DNA from: Otatea glauca
Taxonomy: Eukaryota; Streptophyta; Magnoliopsida; Poales; Poaceae
Assembly: GCA_036346275.1 (NCBI GenBank)
Contig: CM070715.1
Coordinates: 72,899,667 to 72,963,666 of the forward strand
Length of the DNA: 64,000 bases
Direction: 5' to 3'
Below the pieces are notes generated by a model. It ran no database searches. It saw only the letters and a program-made list of their open reading frames with translations, and was not told where the DNA came from. The position numbers and the translations under genes were made by a program. Every line of letters starts with the position of its first letter. Within the stretch, counting starts at the first letter, position 1. Of this stretch, positions 47,155-58,879 are shown in pieces.

Positions 47155-50153
47155 TGTCGGGATCCGGATTTGCAAATTCGAAACCCTCTGTGTATACTGC
47201 ACTAGTCCAGGATCACGCTAGTGTACACAGTGGAAACATAGATGAAATATCATTCCATACAATGAATTAACTAAGAAATGAGCAAATTATTATTAAGTAA
47301 AGCATCAGACCTTATGGTCAAAATTTACACCACTATGCCTTAAGGGCTTAAGAAACAAATAAACTGTTGCAGCGGAAATAGAATAACTTGGGCCATTCGA
47401 CATGCCATAGGCAATCATCTGGGGAAACGCCTTCCTAATCCACGTAGTCTTCATAATACTCCTCCTCATAGGACCCAATATTTCCTGTTTCTTCCTCAGC
47501 AATTGATCAACAAAGGCGTAAAGCCATGAGTACAAAAGTACTGAGCAAGCCGCAGGGAAATGATGCAATATATTCATGCAGGCTTGACAAAGGATAGACA
47601 TATGATTCTTTTGCAGAAAGCAATAACTTGAATTGAAGTACAACAAATAGATTGAAAGCACATTTATAAAAAGATAATAAATAACTGGTAAATTAATGGT
47701 AGACAACATGAACAGAATGGTGAGGCATCACCCTACACCATCCAAAACAATTATCAAACTACTAAATTCAACAGTATAACTTTAGACAACAAAACAAGGG
47801 TGAACTCCCCGTTCACATCCCAACAATTCCACATTCCCACATTTTATGAAATACTCTATACCTCATGTGAAATTCCCGGGCATGTCCATGACCGCGGATG
47901 CGACTATTCGAATAGTTTTACACTCTGCAGAGGTTGTACTTCTTTATCCACAAGACATGATCATCTCTTTGTGCAATCGATATTAGCACACTTCCTTTGG
48001 TGTGCCACAGAGAGATCATGATAAAGCCTTTACAATGCACTGTCTAAACTCGGTAATGTCTGCTAAGCTTTCGCCCCTTAGGGCCCCCTTTTGCGCCTTG
48101 CGAATCTACCCATCCATCCCAGAACCCACACCACCAATTGGTAGTACTCAAGGCTAGACATTGCAAATTAATCAGCTAGGTCTGTCCCATACCAGACATG
48201 TGGTAGTATGGTTAGGCCCAGTTCAATGGCGCATAAGATTAAGTCCTTAAGTTATCTCAGGCAAGACATCCACATCCCAATGTGCTAGAAAGCACCCCCT
48301 TTACTACATGATCACTTGCCCGAGGGAAAACAACTTTGTTCAACCAATACCAATGGTAAACCCTGCCATGGTACACAAAATTTTACAACAGTGGCTAATG
48401 GTCACAATTCAATATCTCATTAAGTAAATATTAACATTAATTCACATGTGATATGGATCCCATCGTACAATTAAGCATGTCTAAGCATAGCTACGATAAC
48501 CCAATGTTGGTAATATGATCATATCCAACTAGTAATGTCCCAACCTAGGGTTAACAATGGATACATGTCATTCCAATAATCAAGGTGGCATAATGTCAAC
48601 TAGGTAAATAGCTATTCCCATGAAATAATCATTTATACACAAATAACATGCAATTGTATAAAACAAATTACTTTACAAGCATAGGATCAATATGATCAAA
48701 CGTTATGACTAGACTTGTTGATCTAGTGCTGAGTCTTGGTCTTCGAAGTCTACGTTCGCCCTCTCGGAATTAGCGTCTACCGGAAGAGAAAGCAACGAAA
48801 CCAAATAAATAACAAACAGACACTCAGGCTCAAAATTTAAAATAAATGGATGGCTCTGGCAAATAGAGCTTGATTTTAGAAAAATTTAGAAACTTGAATC
48901 ACCTCAGTCAGAGTTCGTATGAAAGAGAATGAGTCTCCGAAAGATTAAATTTAGAGAAAAAGAAAAAGAAAATTTTCTGGAATTATTTTTCTAAAGGAAA
49001 ATCTGGTTTATTGCATCACTACTGACGCGTGGGTCCTTCGGCCCATGGACCAAGTCCACGAGGAGGCTCCGGTCTACGATGGACCAGGCTCACGGGAACA
49101 GGTCTAAGGCTGACACAAGCACTGGGCTCGGATGACGTCATCACTAACGCAGCGGGTGACGCAAGTGATCACGTGTCATGCATCCAGCGACACGACCGGA
49201 TAGGACGGCAGAGAACCAGGCTGCGGGGCGGTGACGTGGCGAGATCCTAAGCGCTTGAGGGCGATCGGACGGCCAAGCTTTACGGCGAAGGATGACGACG
49301 AGCGGCGGTGCGGGCTCACCGGATGTGGAGAAGATGATGCAGAATACGGTGGAAAGGTGATGGATCGGGCTCGGCTTTGCGTAGAACTGGAAGAGGGCAG
49401 TGTGGAAAACTCAATGAAGCAAGCAGCAACGTCGGAGATGAACCGGCGGCGGAGATCCATGCGGATGAAGACCATAGCTGAGTCGACGCAACTTCGACGA
49501 GCAAGAACTCAGAGACGGAAGCGTCTCGAGCCACGAGGAAGAAGGCAGCAGGTGCAGCGTACAATGGGGAACGCAAAACGAGGCACCTCGAAGGCTTAAA
49601 TAGCCTAGGGAGGCATGAGCGACATGGACACCGAGGCGGCGGATGCGATTCGATTCAGACGCGGGTGGCGTTAGGGTTCATGACGGCGGGAGCATGCGGG
49701 ATCCGAACCGCACACGTGGAGCGGATTCGACGGTCCACGCGACAGCACCGAGCTGGGCTGTGGGGCGGTGAGCGGCTGGGCCGAGTGAGGTAGAAACGGG
49801 CCTGGCAAAGAGATATAGAAACAGGGCGCAAGGGAGGATTCGGCCCGAGAGGAGTTTTAGAATAAATAAAAACATTTTCCAATTAAGAAATTTCCAAAAA
49901 TTCAAATAAAAGAAAAATAAATTCAAATAAATAGCAAATAAATTCAAAAAAATCTCTAAAAAATACAAAAAAAATTCCTTAAAGCACAATGAACCTAACT
50001 ACAACTAAAAATGTTTTGTTAGATGTATAGTTTAGTCAAATTAAATCCTTTCATTAATAGAAAATTCAAATTAAGCTTTGATTAATTCAAGAAAATGCAA
50101 ATGGTTCCTTTTCAAATTCAAACATTTCAAAACTCAATTTTTGGGATGGTACA
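47155..50153 (-). mobile_element. Solo LTR 'H' (3.0 kb)
   Basis: The ends are TGTCGGGATCC and GGGATGGTACA, flanked by ACCTA at 47150-47154 and 50154-50158. It holds the family palindrome CTCTGCAGAG (47933-47942) and a CATACCAGACATGTGG block (about 48188). A GC-rich leader lies at about 49020-49600, and the minus strand reads GGCTATTTAAGCC at the TATA position (49595-49602). It is shorter than C and D but collinear with them. No coding region was found. Confidence 0.82.
49595..49602 (-). promoter_or_regulatory. TATA-like box of LTR H
   Basis: The minus strand reads TAGGCTATTTAAGCC in the conserved position. Confidence 0.45.
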
Positions 50154-50329
50154 ACCTACTAAGTTCACATAACCATTATTGCAACTATGTGATGCAAACA
50201 TTGAAACTAGATAATGGTGAAGGTGATGTGGTTATTGACACAATGATGCTACTCCCATCCTATGCATGTCGCATTCAATGATTACCTAAAACATTAAAGT
50301 AAGTAAGGGTGAATCCACAACTCAGCATG

Positions 50330-50470
50330 TACATAATAAAACAATAACATAGCTATTTATCACATTACTCATTTTTGGATGAGTCCACAACTCAATAACA
50401 TAACCATTTATCGCATCAGTCATATTTGGATGAGTCCATGACTCAATAACATAATCATTTATCACATTTA
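50330..50470. repeat. Tandem repeat of about 55 bp in LTR I
   Basis: Three imperfect units share ATTTATCNCAT, TTTGGATGAGTCCA and GACTCAATAACATAA-type words. Confidence 0.7.
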
Positions 50471-50639
50471 TCTCATTAGTCATCAGTCATCATTAGCGAT
50501 GTAATGCAAATATGTATACATGCTCATATGCACATCACATAGCTTATACTGGTAAAGCTGAGTGCACACCCGTCGATGTGCACCCTCTCATTCCCTTCCA
50601 TCCCATAGAGGGGGTCTACTAAAGTAGGTCTTACTCAAG

Positions 50640-50740
50640 AACGTTTTGTTCTAGTCATATAACTTTCTTACCGACCTGGCTTATGCACTCTAGACTAGTT
50701 ATATGACTTTCTTATCGACTGCGCTTATATGCACTTTTCA
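50640..50740. repeat. Two-copy tandem duplication of about 64 bp in LTR I
   Basis: TCTAGTCATATAACTTTCTT followed by ACCGAC is repeated as CTAGACTAGTTATATGAC and CTTTCTTATCGAC, each followed by a GCTTAT-GCACT stretch. Confidence 0.6.
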
Positions 50741-52369
50741 TGATATGAATGCAAGTTATGGAATTCATTATCCATCTTTCATCATCGTTACCAAGATCTC
50801 GAGCATAAGCAATAACAATGATTAACCATAATCGTGTAAAATAGCAAGGTATCAATTATTAATTTAAATAATAATTCATCTTAACCAAATCATTATCTTA
50901 CGATTCACTTGCCTCTTTACCATGGGAAACGGAATGGCATGAGATTGAAGCCATTCCTGAAGTCACACCTTCTACAATAGATATATCCATCTCAAAATCA
51001 TGCAATAGCAGTGCAAACAATAGATATAACAATATCGTAACTACGTAAAACCCCTCGTTTAACTTTCCCACTCGCCATACTATTTTCCCCTTGCTGTCCC
51101 GACAGTCAAAAGACCAAAACTTCCAGCTCAAGAGCCCAATCATAGAAAACCATATGCTTTATAAAAACTACAAAATATTATGTACAAATTTATAGTTATT
51201 CAAAATTTTCAATTAATTCATCTAACCTCTCGTTCCAGCCTTGAAGACTGATCTGTTGCCTACTAGACAACATTCACAATTTCATAACTATTTTTATACA
51301 ACTCCAAATATAGCAAACCATGATATTTCTGAAATCTAAAGAAAATTATCTAGCTTTCTATAGTTATGGATATAATTTAATTCGATCACTAAATATCCCT
51401 AAACTGTAGATTACCGTGACTGCTTCTAGCAGTGATCAGTTTCTGGACAACACGCTTCAACAGGTCATAACTTTCAAACCGCTAAATCAAATTTAACGTT
51501 CTTGTACTCTAACGAAAGTTCAGATAAAAATCTACATTTTTCACAACTTTCATGTCCTCTAAAACTGACCAAAGATACCTCGAACTTCAACCCGAATATC
51601 GAATCCAGAATTGCCCAAAAATTAAATCTTCCCCAAACATATCTAACCCACACCGTCTAGGAAAACCACCAAAGCACCATCCTATTGTAGCACCAACACC
51701 ACCAAGGTCAACCTAGGGATTATACCTGCAACCGAAGACTCGATGGAGCGGTGACGATGGTGTTTTTCCTTGGATCGCGTGTTCCTTGCTCCACCACACA
51801 ACCAAATCTCCAGCCCTAGGATCCCCGCAACTCTTGGCACCTCCCAGGGCAGCAGCATAGCGTCTCGAGAGAGGTAGCTACCGACTCCCACAGGAGAGGA
51901 TGGTGTGGTGAGGAGGGGGTTGCTAGGGTAGAAAGGGGAGGTGGCTACTAGGAAGGAGGAGGAGAGGGACTGGGTTGGGAGAAAGGGGAAGGGGGAGCGG
52001 CTGGAAAGGGGGTAGGGGGTGCGGCTGGGAAGGTAGGGAGGGGAGGCTAGGGTTTGAGGTGGTAGAGCCCCTCCCCCTTGCCCAAAACCAGCCCAACCCA
52101 CAGCGAAAAATTCTCCTTTTCTCTCTAATCTTTCTGAGATATTACATTCTTGCCTCTTAACAGAATTTGACCTCAAATTCTTAGCACATCAACTGCACGA
52201 TAATATAATCAGCAAGGCAATTGAACCACATTCTAACACATCACATACCCAAAAGTAACAGCTCAGGATACTTCTCATGTATGTGAGACTCCAATTCTCA
52301 TGTCGCTTCCCGCTCAGATTGATGCGACCACAACACTTTGACAAGTTTCAAGGTTTTATACTTTAATAT

Positions 52370-52690
52370 CTACTCTAACTCCCCTAGTATCTGCCCTGGT
52401 TGGGACTCGAAGGAAATGTACCTAGGCTCAAAGACCAACGGCTCTAACAAAATCTCGTGTTTGAAATCCCGCAAGAACTTCTTCAACATGGAAACATGAA
52501 ACACATTGCGCACTCCTCGCATAGATTCGGGAAGGTCTAGGTGATAAGCCAACTTCCCAGTTCGTGCCACAATTGGAAACGGTCTTACATACCTCGGACT
52601 AAGCTTTCCTTTGGCACTAAAGTGTACGACCCCTTTTTAACCGATTATGCTTTTTAGGAGAACATAGTACCAACCTCTAACTCCAACTCC
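52370..52690 (-). pseudogene. gypsy pol 3' end (integrase C-terminus) of element I
   Basis: Minus-strand translation gives VVHFSAKGKLSPRYV, then ARTGKLAYHLDLPES and NVFHVSMLKKFL. These are the conserved tail of chromovirus-like gypsy integrases, just before the position of the chromodomain or the 3' LTR. A stop/frameshift separates the first segment from the rest. Upstream pol domains should lie to the right but are not recognisable past about 52700. Confidence 0.8.
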
Positions 52691-53280
52691 AATTTCTTTC
52701 TTTGACTCATTCGCATAACTCTACTTTCCACTCTCAACCTCACTATCACAGTTCGTCATACTCAAGACGACAAGAACAACACGAGATACTTCACTCTAAC
52801 ACGCCTCTAAACCCTTTCTCAACAGATCACCAATACCATCCGCTTGAACATCCGGGGTTTCAAACTTGTACCTCCAGAAGCTGAGACACAGATTCCCATT
52901 TCTCCCAACTGGTTGACTTTTTAATAAAAGGACCATTACCATCGAAAGGAATAGCTCACTATGGCACATTTTTCACAATATTTCCACAATATAAATTTTT
53001 AATCTATGTTCTACCGGGCCTACTTCACACCTAGGGACAACTAATCAGGATAATCATTCATAGCAAAACAATCCACTTCGGATTGTCATAACATTAGTCA
53101 CATCCAACACAAACAAATGTTCAGACAAACTACGGAATTGGTAATGTAATTACCAGCAACTTCTAAGTAGTCCACTATTATAGATTAATCATGTACTGCC
53201 AAGAAACAAAACAACTAAATGATTCTCCCAGGAAGATTTAGACTAAGACACAAAAAACCTCCATTAGCCTTGACGAATAC
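52691..53280. other. AT-rich remnant between elements I and the TAT element
   Basis: Probably eroded pol of element I (minus strand); no domain could be recognised. The composition changes sharply to GC-rich near 53300. Confidence 0.4.
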
Positions 53281-54116
53281 TAATAAAAAGGATACCCCAT
53301 CAGTAGCGCCGCCCGCCACGCCGACCGAATCGCTGCGAGATCACAAGAAGGCATCCGCTCCCGACCGACTGTGGAAGCGATCCGACCAGACAGCGCCCCG
53401 ACCCATCTTGGCGGGCGGGATCTCCGACTCCAACCAAACCAAGGTGACAAACGCCGAGTGCCGCGTGTCGTCCTCACCGCCTACCGCCACGCACTCGAAT
53501 AAGGTCAATCGAGCGACTATACAAGGGCGGTAGCTCCTTCCCAAGAAGATCCGTGATCAGAGAAGACAAAGCTTCGCCCCATCAACCGCCACGACAAAGA
53601 CGAGCGCACGCTCCTCCCGAGGCAAAGACCAACGCCACGCACTCGACGTCAAGATTCGCAAGGACCACAGAGGGCAAGTACGCTACTTCCGGAAATACCT
53701 AACCTCCCCGACCACCAAGGCTACCAACCCAAAGATGGGCAAGACGGGTGGCGACCAGTCCACGTGATTTAAGGACCGAGCTCTAGCGTAGGTCACCTCG
53801 CTTTCCTCCTAACTCGATGTAACCCGCCCTTCCTTCAGATAAAAGGAGGCGGTAATGAACGATCAGAGGGGCAACGAGCAAGAACAAGAAAGGAGAGAGC
53901 GCTATCAAACCCTCTCGCTAAGCCATTGGCATTCTCGCTTGTAAAACTTTGTGCATCATACGTACTCAAGAGTAATACAACACCACCACACACGAATCGG
54001 AGTAGGGACCTTCACCAACCAAGATACATCTTGGACTCACGAGTCTAACCATTCAGGAGTGGAACGCGCGAACTTCTAGACTTACAAATTTACTTGCGGC
54101 GCCCAAACGCCGGCGG
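53281..54116 (+). repeat. 5' LTR and leader of the TAT element
   Basis: A TATA-like AGATAAAAGGAGG lies at 53837-53849, followed by a GAGCAAGAACAAGAAAGGAG stretch and an AGAGTAATACAACACCACC tract, as usual for the R-U5 part of TAT elements. The exact LTR ends were not determined. Confidence 0.6.
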
Positions 54117-54134
54117 TTGGCGCGCTGTAGGGGA
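54117..54134 (+). other. Primer-binding region of the TAT element
   Basis: TTGGCGCGCTGTAGGGGA closely resembles the TTGGCGCGCCAGGTAGGGG motif that follows the 5' LTR in RIRE2-like elements. Confidence 0.65.
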
Positions 54135-54159
54135 CTTCGCGTCTTCATCACCATCTCCG

Positions 54160-55740
54160 ATTCCGCTTATCTCCGATGGCATCCACCATCGCGACGGCAT
54201 GATCGCGGCGGGAACCTGATCCGGCTGCCTCGACTTCGCCACCCCGACGGAGGGCTCACGCTGTCCCCCGCTGCCTCGAAGACAGCGCCACGAGAGCTTG
54301 GGCGCCCTCTCCGGCGATTCGCTAAGCTCCGGCAGGCGCCGCAGCCCCGGCCGAACCCGAGGAGTGCTCGCGCGGTCGGCGAAACTCTCAGAGGCCCGGC
54401 GGTGACCATGTCACCCCGTAGGCTCGCGATCGGGTGGCGATGGTGGCTACATGCCAACCTCCGTCCACGAGTTCGGAAGACTCTTCCACCACGGCCCAGC
54501 CCGACGCGAGTATCCCGCCGCGGCGGCACTCGCGAGTGCAACGTGGCGGCACACCGATTTGGTCGTAGCCACCGCGTTACGACGGTCCCCGTCCGCGCGA
54601 CCGAGGCACAGGAGGGGAATACCAGCCGCGAGCGCGACGAACGCGCCAGCTCGCGCTGCCGAGCTCCAAACGCAACGCGAGAGCCGAGGAGCGGCGGGTC
54701 GAGCTCGACCGGCCGTGCCGACCGAGCAGACGAGCCCGAGCCAGCGCAAGTGCTGGGCGCGCGCGACGCGGCGCGCGCCAAGAGCAACACAAGGTGGGGC
54801 GTAATCCGCGCCCCGCTTTTTCCTCACGCGAGCCAAAACGTGGGCTGCGCCGCACGCCGCCCGAGGCCTTCCGAGCCCGCAAACACGGAGGCCGAGCTAC
54901 TTACTGTAACCTTCGGGCCGGTGGAGCGCGCGCCGCAAAGACATGCAGCCTCCGGCTCCTACCACACCGGCGCTACTACCGCCACCGGCCCGCGTCTGCG
55001 CCGCGTGGAGCGGCCGGTGCGCCAAGACCGCACCCACCATGAACCACCCCAGCCTCACGCACCCGGCGCGGCGCCTCGGTAATGTTTCGACATCCGCGCC
55101 ACCCTTGAGGCGCCAAGAAAGATGGCGAGGACGCCGCCACTCACGTGTTGCGGATGGTGAGCGCCACTATCGCAGCCCGAGCCCCGATGGTCCCGACCAC
55201 TGCTTTTGCCAAGGGATCCGCCAGCGGATTTCCCCCGATTCCGGCGCCTACCAACATTGCTAAGTACAGGGCCACCAACCTGTGTCTGCTCAAGATTACC
55301 GGCCGCATGTCGGGCGGGGAGCGACAGATGATCTCTTCATCATCCAAGACCTCCCCATCTACTCATGGACTCGGCCGAGCTCGCTCGAGTACGCCAAAAC
55401 TCGCGTGAACGGGTCGACTTGAAGAATCTCTTCGTCGGTAACTTCGGGCACTTACAAGCTACCGAAACTCCTCGACAAGGGCTGCAAAAGCAGCCTGTGG
55501 AAACCTCCGACTACATCCGGCGGTTTTCCGCCAAGGTCAACGAGCTCCCGACATCTCCGACGCCGATGTCGTGGGAGCCTTCATCTACGGCACCTCCCGC
55601 AAGGCCTTGGTGCACAAGCCGGGCTGCCTCAAGCCCAGACTACCAAGGAACTCCTCGACATCGCCATCAACCACGCCCCGGCGAGGAGGCCGAGGGGCTA
55701 TTTTCGAAGGAGGAAAGGCCCAGCAGAGCCGGCGCCCAAA
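54160..55740 (+). pseudogene. gag of the TAT element, frameshifted
   Basis: The first kilobase is low-complexity and scrambled over frames. Clear gag signatures appear at about 55400-55700: DLKNLFVGNF, ETSDYIRRFSAKVNELP, DADVVGAFIYGTS and TKELLDIAINHA followed by GEEA and GAIF. They fall in at least two frames, so no full capsid protein can be made. Confidence 0.75.
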
Positions 55741-56149
55741 CTGGTCTCCTCCCGACCGCTCGACAAGCGGGGCGCACGGAAGCGATCCGTGAGACCAAGT
55801 GGTCGCCACGGCCGACCGCTCGCAAAGCAGCGCGCGCCGACCGCCGCCCCACCACTTCGAGAAATTGATGGACGCCCATGCCCGAACCATGGGTTCTCCG
55901 TCAAGCACAAGTACCGGATCGCAAGTCCCGAGGCGCTATCTCTAGCGTCCCCACCACGCCGCAAGCAAAGGAAAGAAGCTCGCCGCGCCCCGCCGCGGCG
56001 GAGAAGAAGGCAGACGACGAGTTCCCGAGCCCGACGGCCGCCTCATGATCTTCGAGGATCGGCTTGCTACGCCGATAAGCGCCGACTCAAGCTCGCTATC
56101 GCGAGGTCCACACCGCCGCGCGGGCGCCCCCAATATCTTCGGTGGTCGG

Positions 56150-56650
56150 AGTTCCGATCACCTTTGATCGGACCGATCACCCCGATCGTGTCCCACACCG
56201 GAGGTACCGCTAGTGGTCACCCGTCGTCGAACGGCGCCCACGAAGGTGCCGATGGGCGGGGCAGCGCCTTAACATCCTCTACGCTGAGACGCTCGACGCT
56301 ATGGGGTCCCGCGCTCAAGCCTCCGGCCAAGCAAGGCACCTTTCCATGGCGCCATCCCGCCGCAAGCCCATCCGCCGGGCAGTCGACCGCCGTCACCTTC
56401 GGGAGCCGGAAACTTCCGCACCGAGACCCTCACCTTCGAGGTCGTGGATTTCCCCGGCGCCTACCACGCCATCCTGGGGAGGCCATGCTACGCCAAGTTC
56501 ATGGCGATCCCCAGCTACGCCTACCTCAAGCTGAAGATGCCCGGACCGCATGGAGTCATCACCGCGGCATCGTCTTTTCGACTTGCCTTCAATCGCGAGC
56601 GGTACCGCGAGCTCGCCTCGGCGGTCGCTGCCTCGCGAACTCAACAAGCT
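56150..56650 (+). pseudogene. Protease region of the TAT element, frameshifted
   Basis: An aspartic-protease core (MDGGSGLNILYAETLDAMG-like) is readable across frames near 56250-56300. It is followed by VVDFPGAYHAILGRPCYA and KFMAIPSYAYLKLKMPGP in one frame (56441-56550). Frameshifts separate the active-site region from the downstream part. Confidence 0.75.
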
Positions 56651-56799
56651 CGGGAAGGAAGCGCCGAGTCCGTCCCTCGAATCCAAAGAAATCGGGCGGG
56701 ATCCTTCAACCGCCGAGGACACGAAGGAGGTCACGGTCGATCCTCGTGATCCGACCAAGACCGTGCTGGTCGGAGCCACGCTCCCCGCCAAATAGGAAA

Positions 56800-57560
56800 G
56801 CGCGCTCGTCGACTTCCTCCGCACTAACAAAGATGTCTTCGCATGGAGGTCCTCCGACATGCCGGGCATTCCAAAGGAGGTCGCCGAGCACTCCTTGAGC
56901 GTCCGACCAGGCTCAAAGCTGGTCGCCCAACGCCTGCGCCGCTTCGACGAGGAAAGGCGCAGGTTATAGGGAGGAGATCGCCAAACTCTTGGCGCAGGGG
57001 TTCAGAAAGAGTGCGCCACCACGAGTGGCTAGCCAACCCTATACTTGTAAAAAGAAGAACGGGCAATGGAGAATGTGTGTTGACTATACGAGTCTCAACA
57101 AAGCATGCCCCAAGGACCCATTCCCCTTACCTCGCATCGACCAAGTCATCGACTCCACCGCTGGGTGCGAGTCTCTTTCCTTTCTGGATGCCTACTCGGG
57201 CTATCACCAGATTGCGCTAAAGGAGTCCGACCAGCTCGCGACTTCCTTCATCACTCCGTTCGGCTGCTCGCTATGTCACAATGCCCTTCGCCCAAGAACG
57301 CGCGCTACATACCAGCGATGTATGCAAACGTGCTTCAATGACCAGATCGGCCGCAACGTTGAGGCATATGTCGACGATATTGTCGTAAAGACCAGGAAGG
57401 CTGACGACCTTATCGCCGACCTAGAAGAGACTTTCGCGAACCTTCGACGGTTTCGCATAAAGCTCAACCCAGAGAAGTGCGTCTTCGGGGTCCCCAAAGG
57501 AAAGCTCTTAGGCTTCATCGTCTCTGAGCGAGGCATCGAGGCCAATCAGAGAAGATCTCG
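56800..57560 (+). pseudogene. Reverse transcriptase of the TAT element
   Basis: Clear RT blocks are present: DVFAWRSSDMPGIP, then NGQWRMCVDYTSLNKACP and KDPFPLPRIDQVID, FLDAYSGYHQIAL, and the active site AYVDDIVVKT at about 57364-57393 with both aspartates. Near 57270-57300 two short deletions garble the MPFGLKNAGATYQ block. Another frameshift precedes it near 57000, and a stop interrupts the N-terminal part. Confidence 0.85.
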
Positions 57561-57749
57561 CGATCGCAAGGATGGGCCCGGCCAAGAACCTCAAAGGGGT
57601 CCAGAGGTCGACCGGATGCTGGCGGCTTTGAGCCGCTTTCGTGTCTCGCCTCGGCGAACGCGAATGCCGCTCTACAGTCGCCAAGAAATCCGACCGCTTC
57701 GCTTGACACCGAGGCTCGGGAGGCCCTCACCCGCTTGAAGGCCTTCTGT

Positions 57750-58140
57750 CCTCGCTCCGATCCCGTCGCCCGGCACCGTGTGAACCGCTGCTCCTCTACA
57801 TCGCCACTACCCAAGTCGCCGTAGCGGCCCTCGTGGTGGAGCGAAGCGGAAGAAGGCCGTGAGCTCAAGGTACAACGGCCGGTCTACTTCATCGATGAGG
57901 TACTTTCCGAGTCCAAGACTCGGTACCACAGTGCGAAGTTACTCACGCGGTGCTCATCGCAAAGAGGAAACTCGCTCACTACTTCGATCAACACGCCATC
58001 ACCGTGGTGACCACGTCCCCACTAGGCGAGATCATCCACAATCGCGATGCCTCGTGAAGGATAGCCAAATGGGCGCCGAGCTTAGCGGCCATGGCATAAT
58101 ATACGCCCCTGACGGCGATCAAGTCGCGAGCTCGCCGACC
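57750..58140 (+). pseudogene. First (RT-linked) RNase H of the TAT element
   Basis: Segments such as LLLYIATT, VQRPVYFI and ESKTRYHSAK, IAKRKLAHYFDQHAITVVT and AKWAAELSGHGI are read in different frames. They match the RNase H that follows RT in gypsy elements. Confidence 0.75.
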
Positions 58141-58148
58141 GTCGCCGA

Positions 58149-58724
58149 GTGGACCAAGCCTGTGCACCACCAGTGGTCGAAGACCCCGAGTACTGGACAA
58201 TGTACTTCGACGGGTCTTACACCAAGAATGGCGCGGGCGCGGGAGTCGTCATCATCTCCCCACTCGGGAACAGGCTTCAATACGCCATTAGGTTGCTCTT
58301 CGACGCGACCAACAACATTGCCGAGTACGAGGCTCTCGTCAACGGTCTCCGGATCGCTGCCGACCTCGGTGCTCGCCGGCTCTACGTCCACGGGGACTCC
58401 AAGCTTGTCGTCGACCAAGTCATGAAGGCTGCGGAGCCCCGAGACGCCCGCATGGCCGCGTACTGTCGAGAAGTACGCCGGCTCGAGGAGCGGTTCAAGG
58501 GTTTCGAGCTTCACCATAGCTACCGACGCTACAATGGCGAGGCCGATCACCTGGCCAATCTTGCCTCCAGCAGAGAGCCTGTCCCGCCCGGGATCTTCGT
58601 CTCTGACCTCCTGCGCCCATCGCCCACCGACTCGGCGGTGGCGCCACCCGACCAATCCAAAGACGGCCGCCCGACCGACGCGCGGTCGGGCGAGACTTGG
58701 CCGGATCTGCTCGCGGTGTGCTAG
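58149..58724 (+). pseudogene. Second (plant-type) RNase H of the TAT element
   Basis: This is the longest clean stretch of pol, about 190 codons in one frame. YFDGSYTKNGAGAGVVI, NNIAEYEALVNGL, VHGDSKLVVDQV and NGEADHLANLAS supply all four acidic catalytic residues (D, E, D, D). An extra RNase H after the RT-linked one defines the TAT clade. The domain is part of a polyprotein and has no start codon of its own. Confidence 0.85.
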
Positions 58725-58879
58725 CGCTTGAGTCCGACCGAGGAGGCCCTACATCGACCGCTTGACGGACGGGTCACTTCCCGACCCGACCGAGGGCGGC
58801 GCCGCCGGCGGCAAAGTCCTCGCCCCGATCGCCTGCACTCTACAAAAGGAGTCCCTCCGGTCCTCCAAAAATGTATCTT

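Larger units (their letters stand above)
46842..52146 (-). mobile_element. 3' LTR of gypsy element 'I', interrupted by LTR H
   Basis: The left end is TGTAACACCCC at 46842; the right end is GAGATATTACA at 52146. On the minus strand this is an LTR of about 2.3 kb once H is removed. The 3' end of a gypsy pol lies immediately to its right, with a purine-rich AAGAGGCAAGAA just upstream of the LTR start, so this is the 3' LTR. The 5' half of element I is lost to the right, so no paired target duplication could be checked (TTTTA precedes 46842). Confidence 0.7.

Noticed and set aside
54117..55082. 321-codon plus-strand ORF at the start of the TAT element
   Set aside because: Arg/Pro-rich translation without gag motifs; the true gag signatures appear in other frames further downstream, so this frame is a GC-rich artefact.
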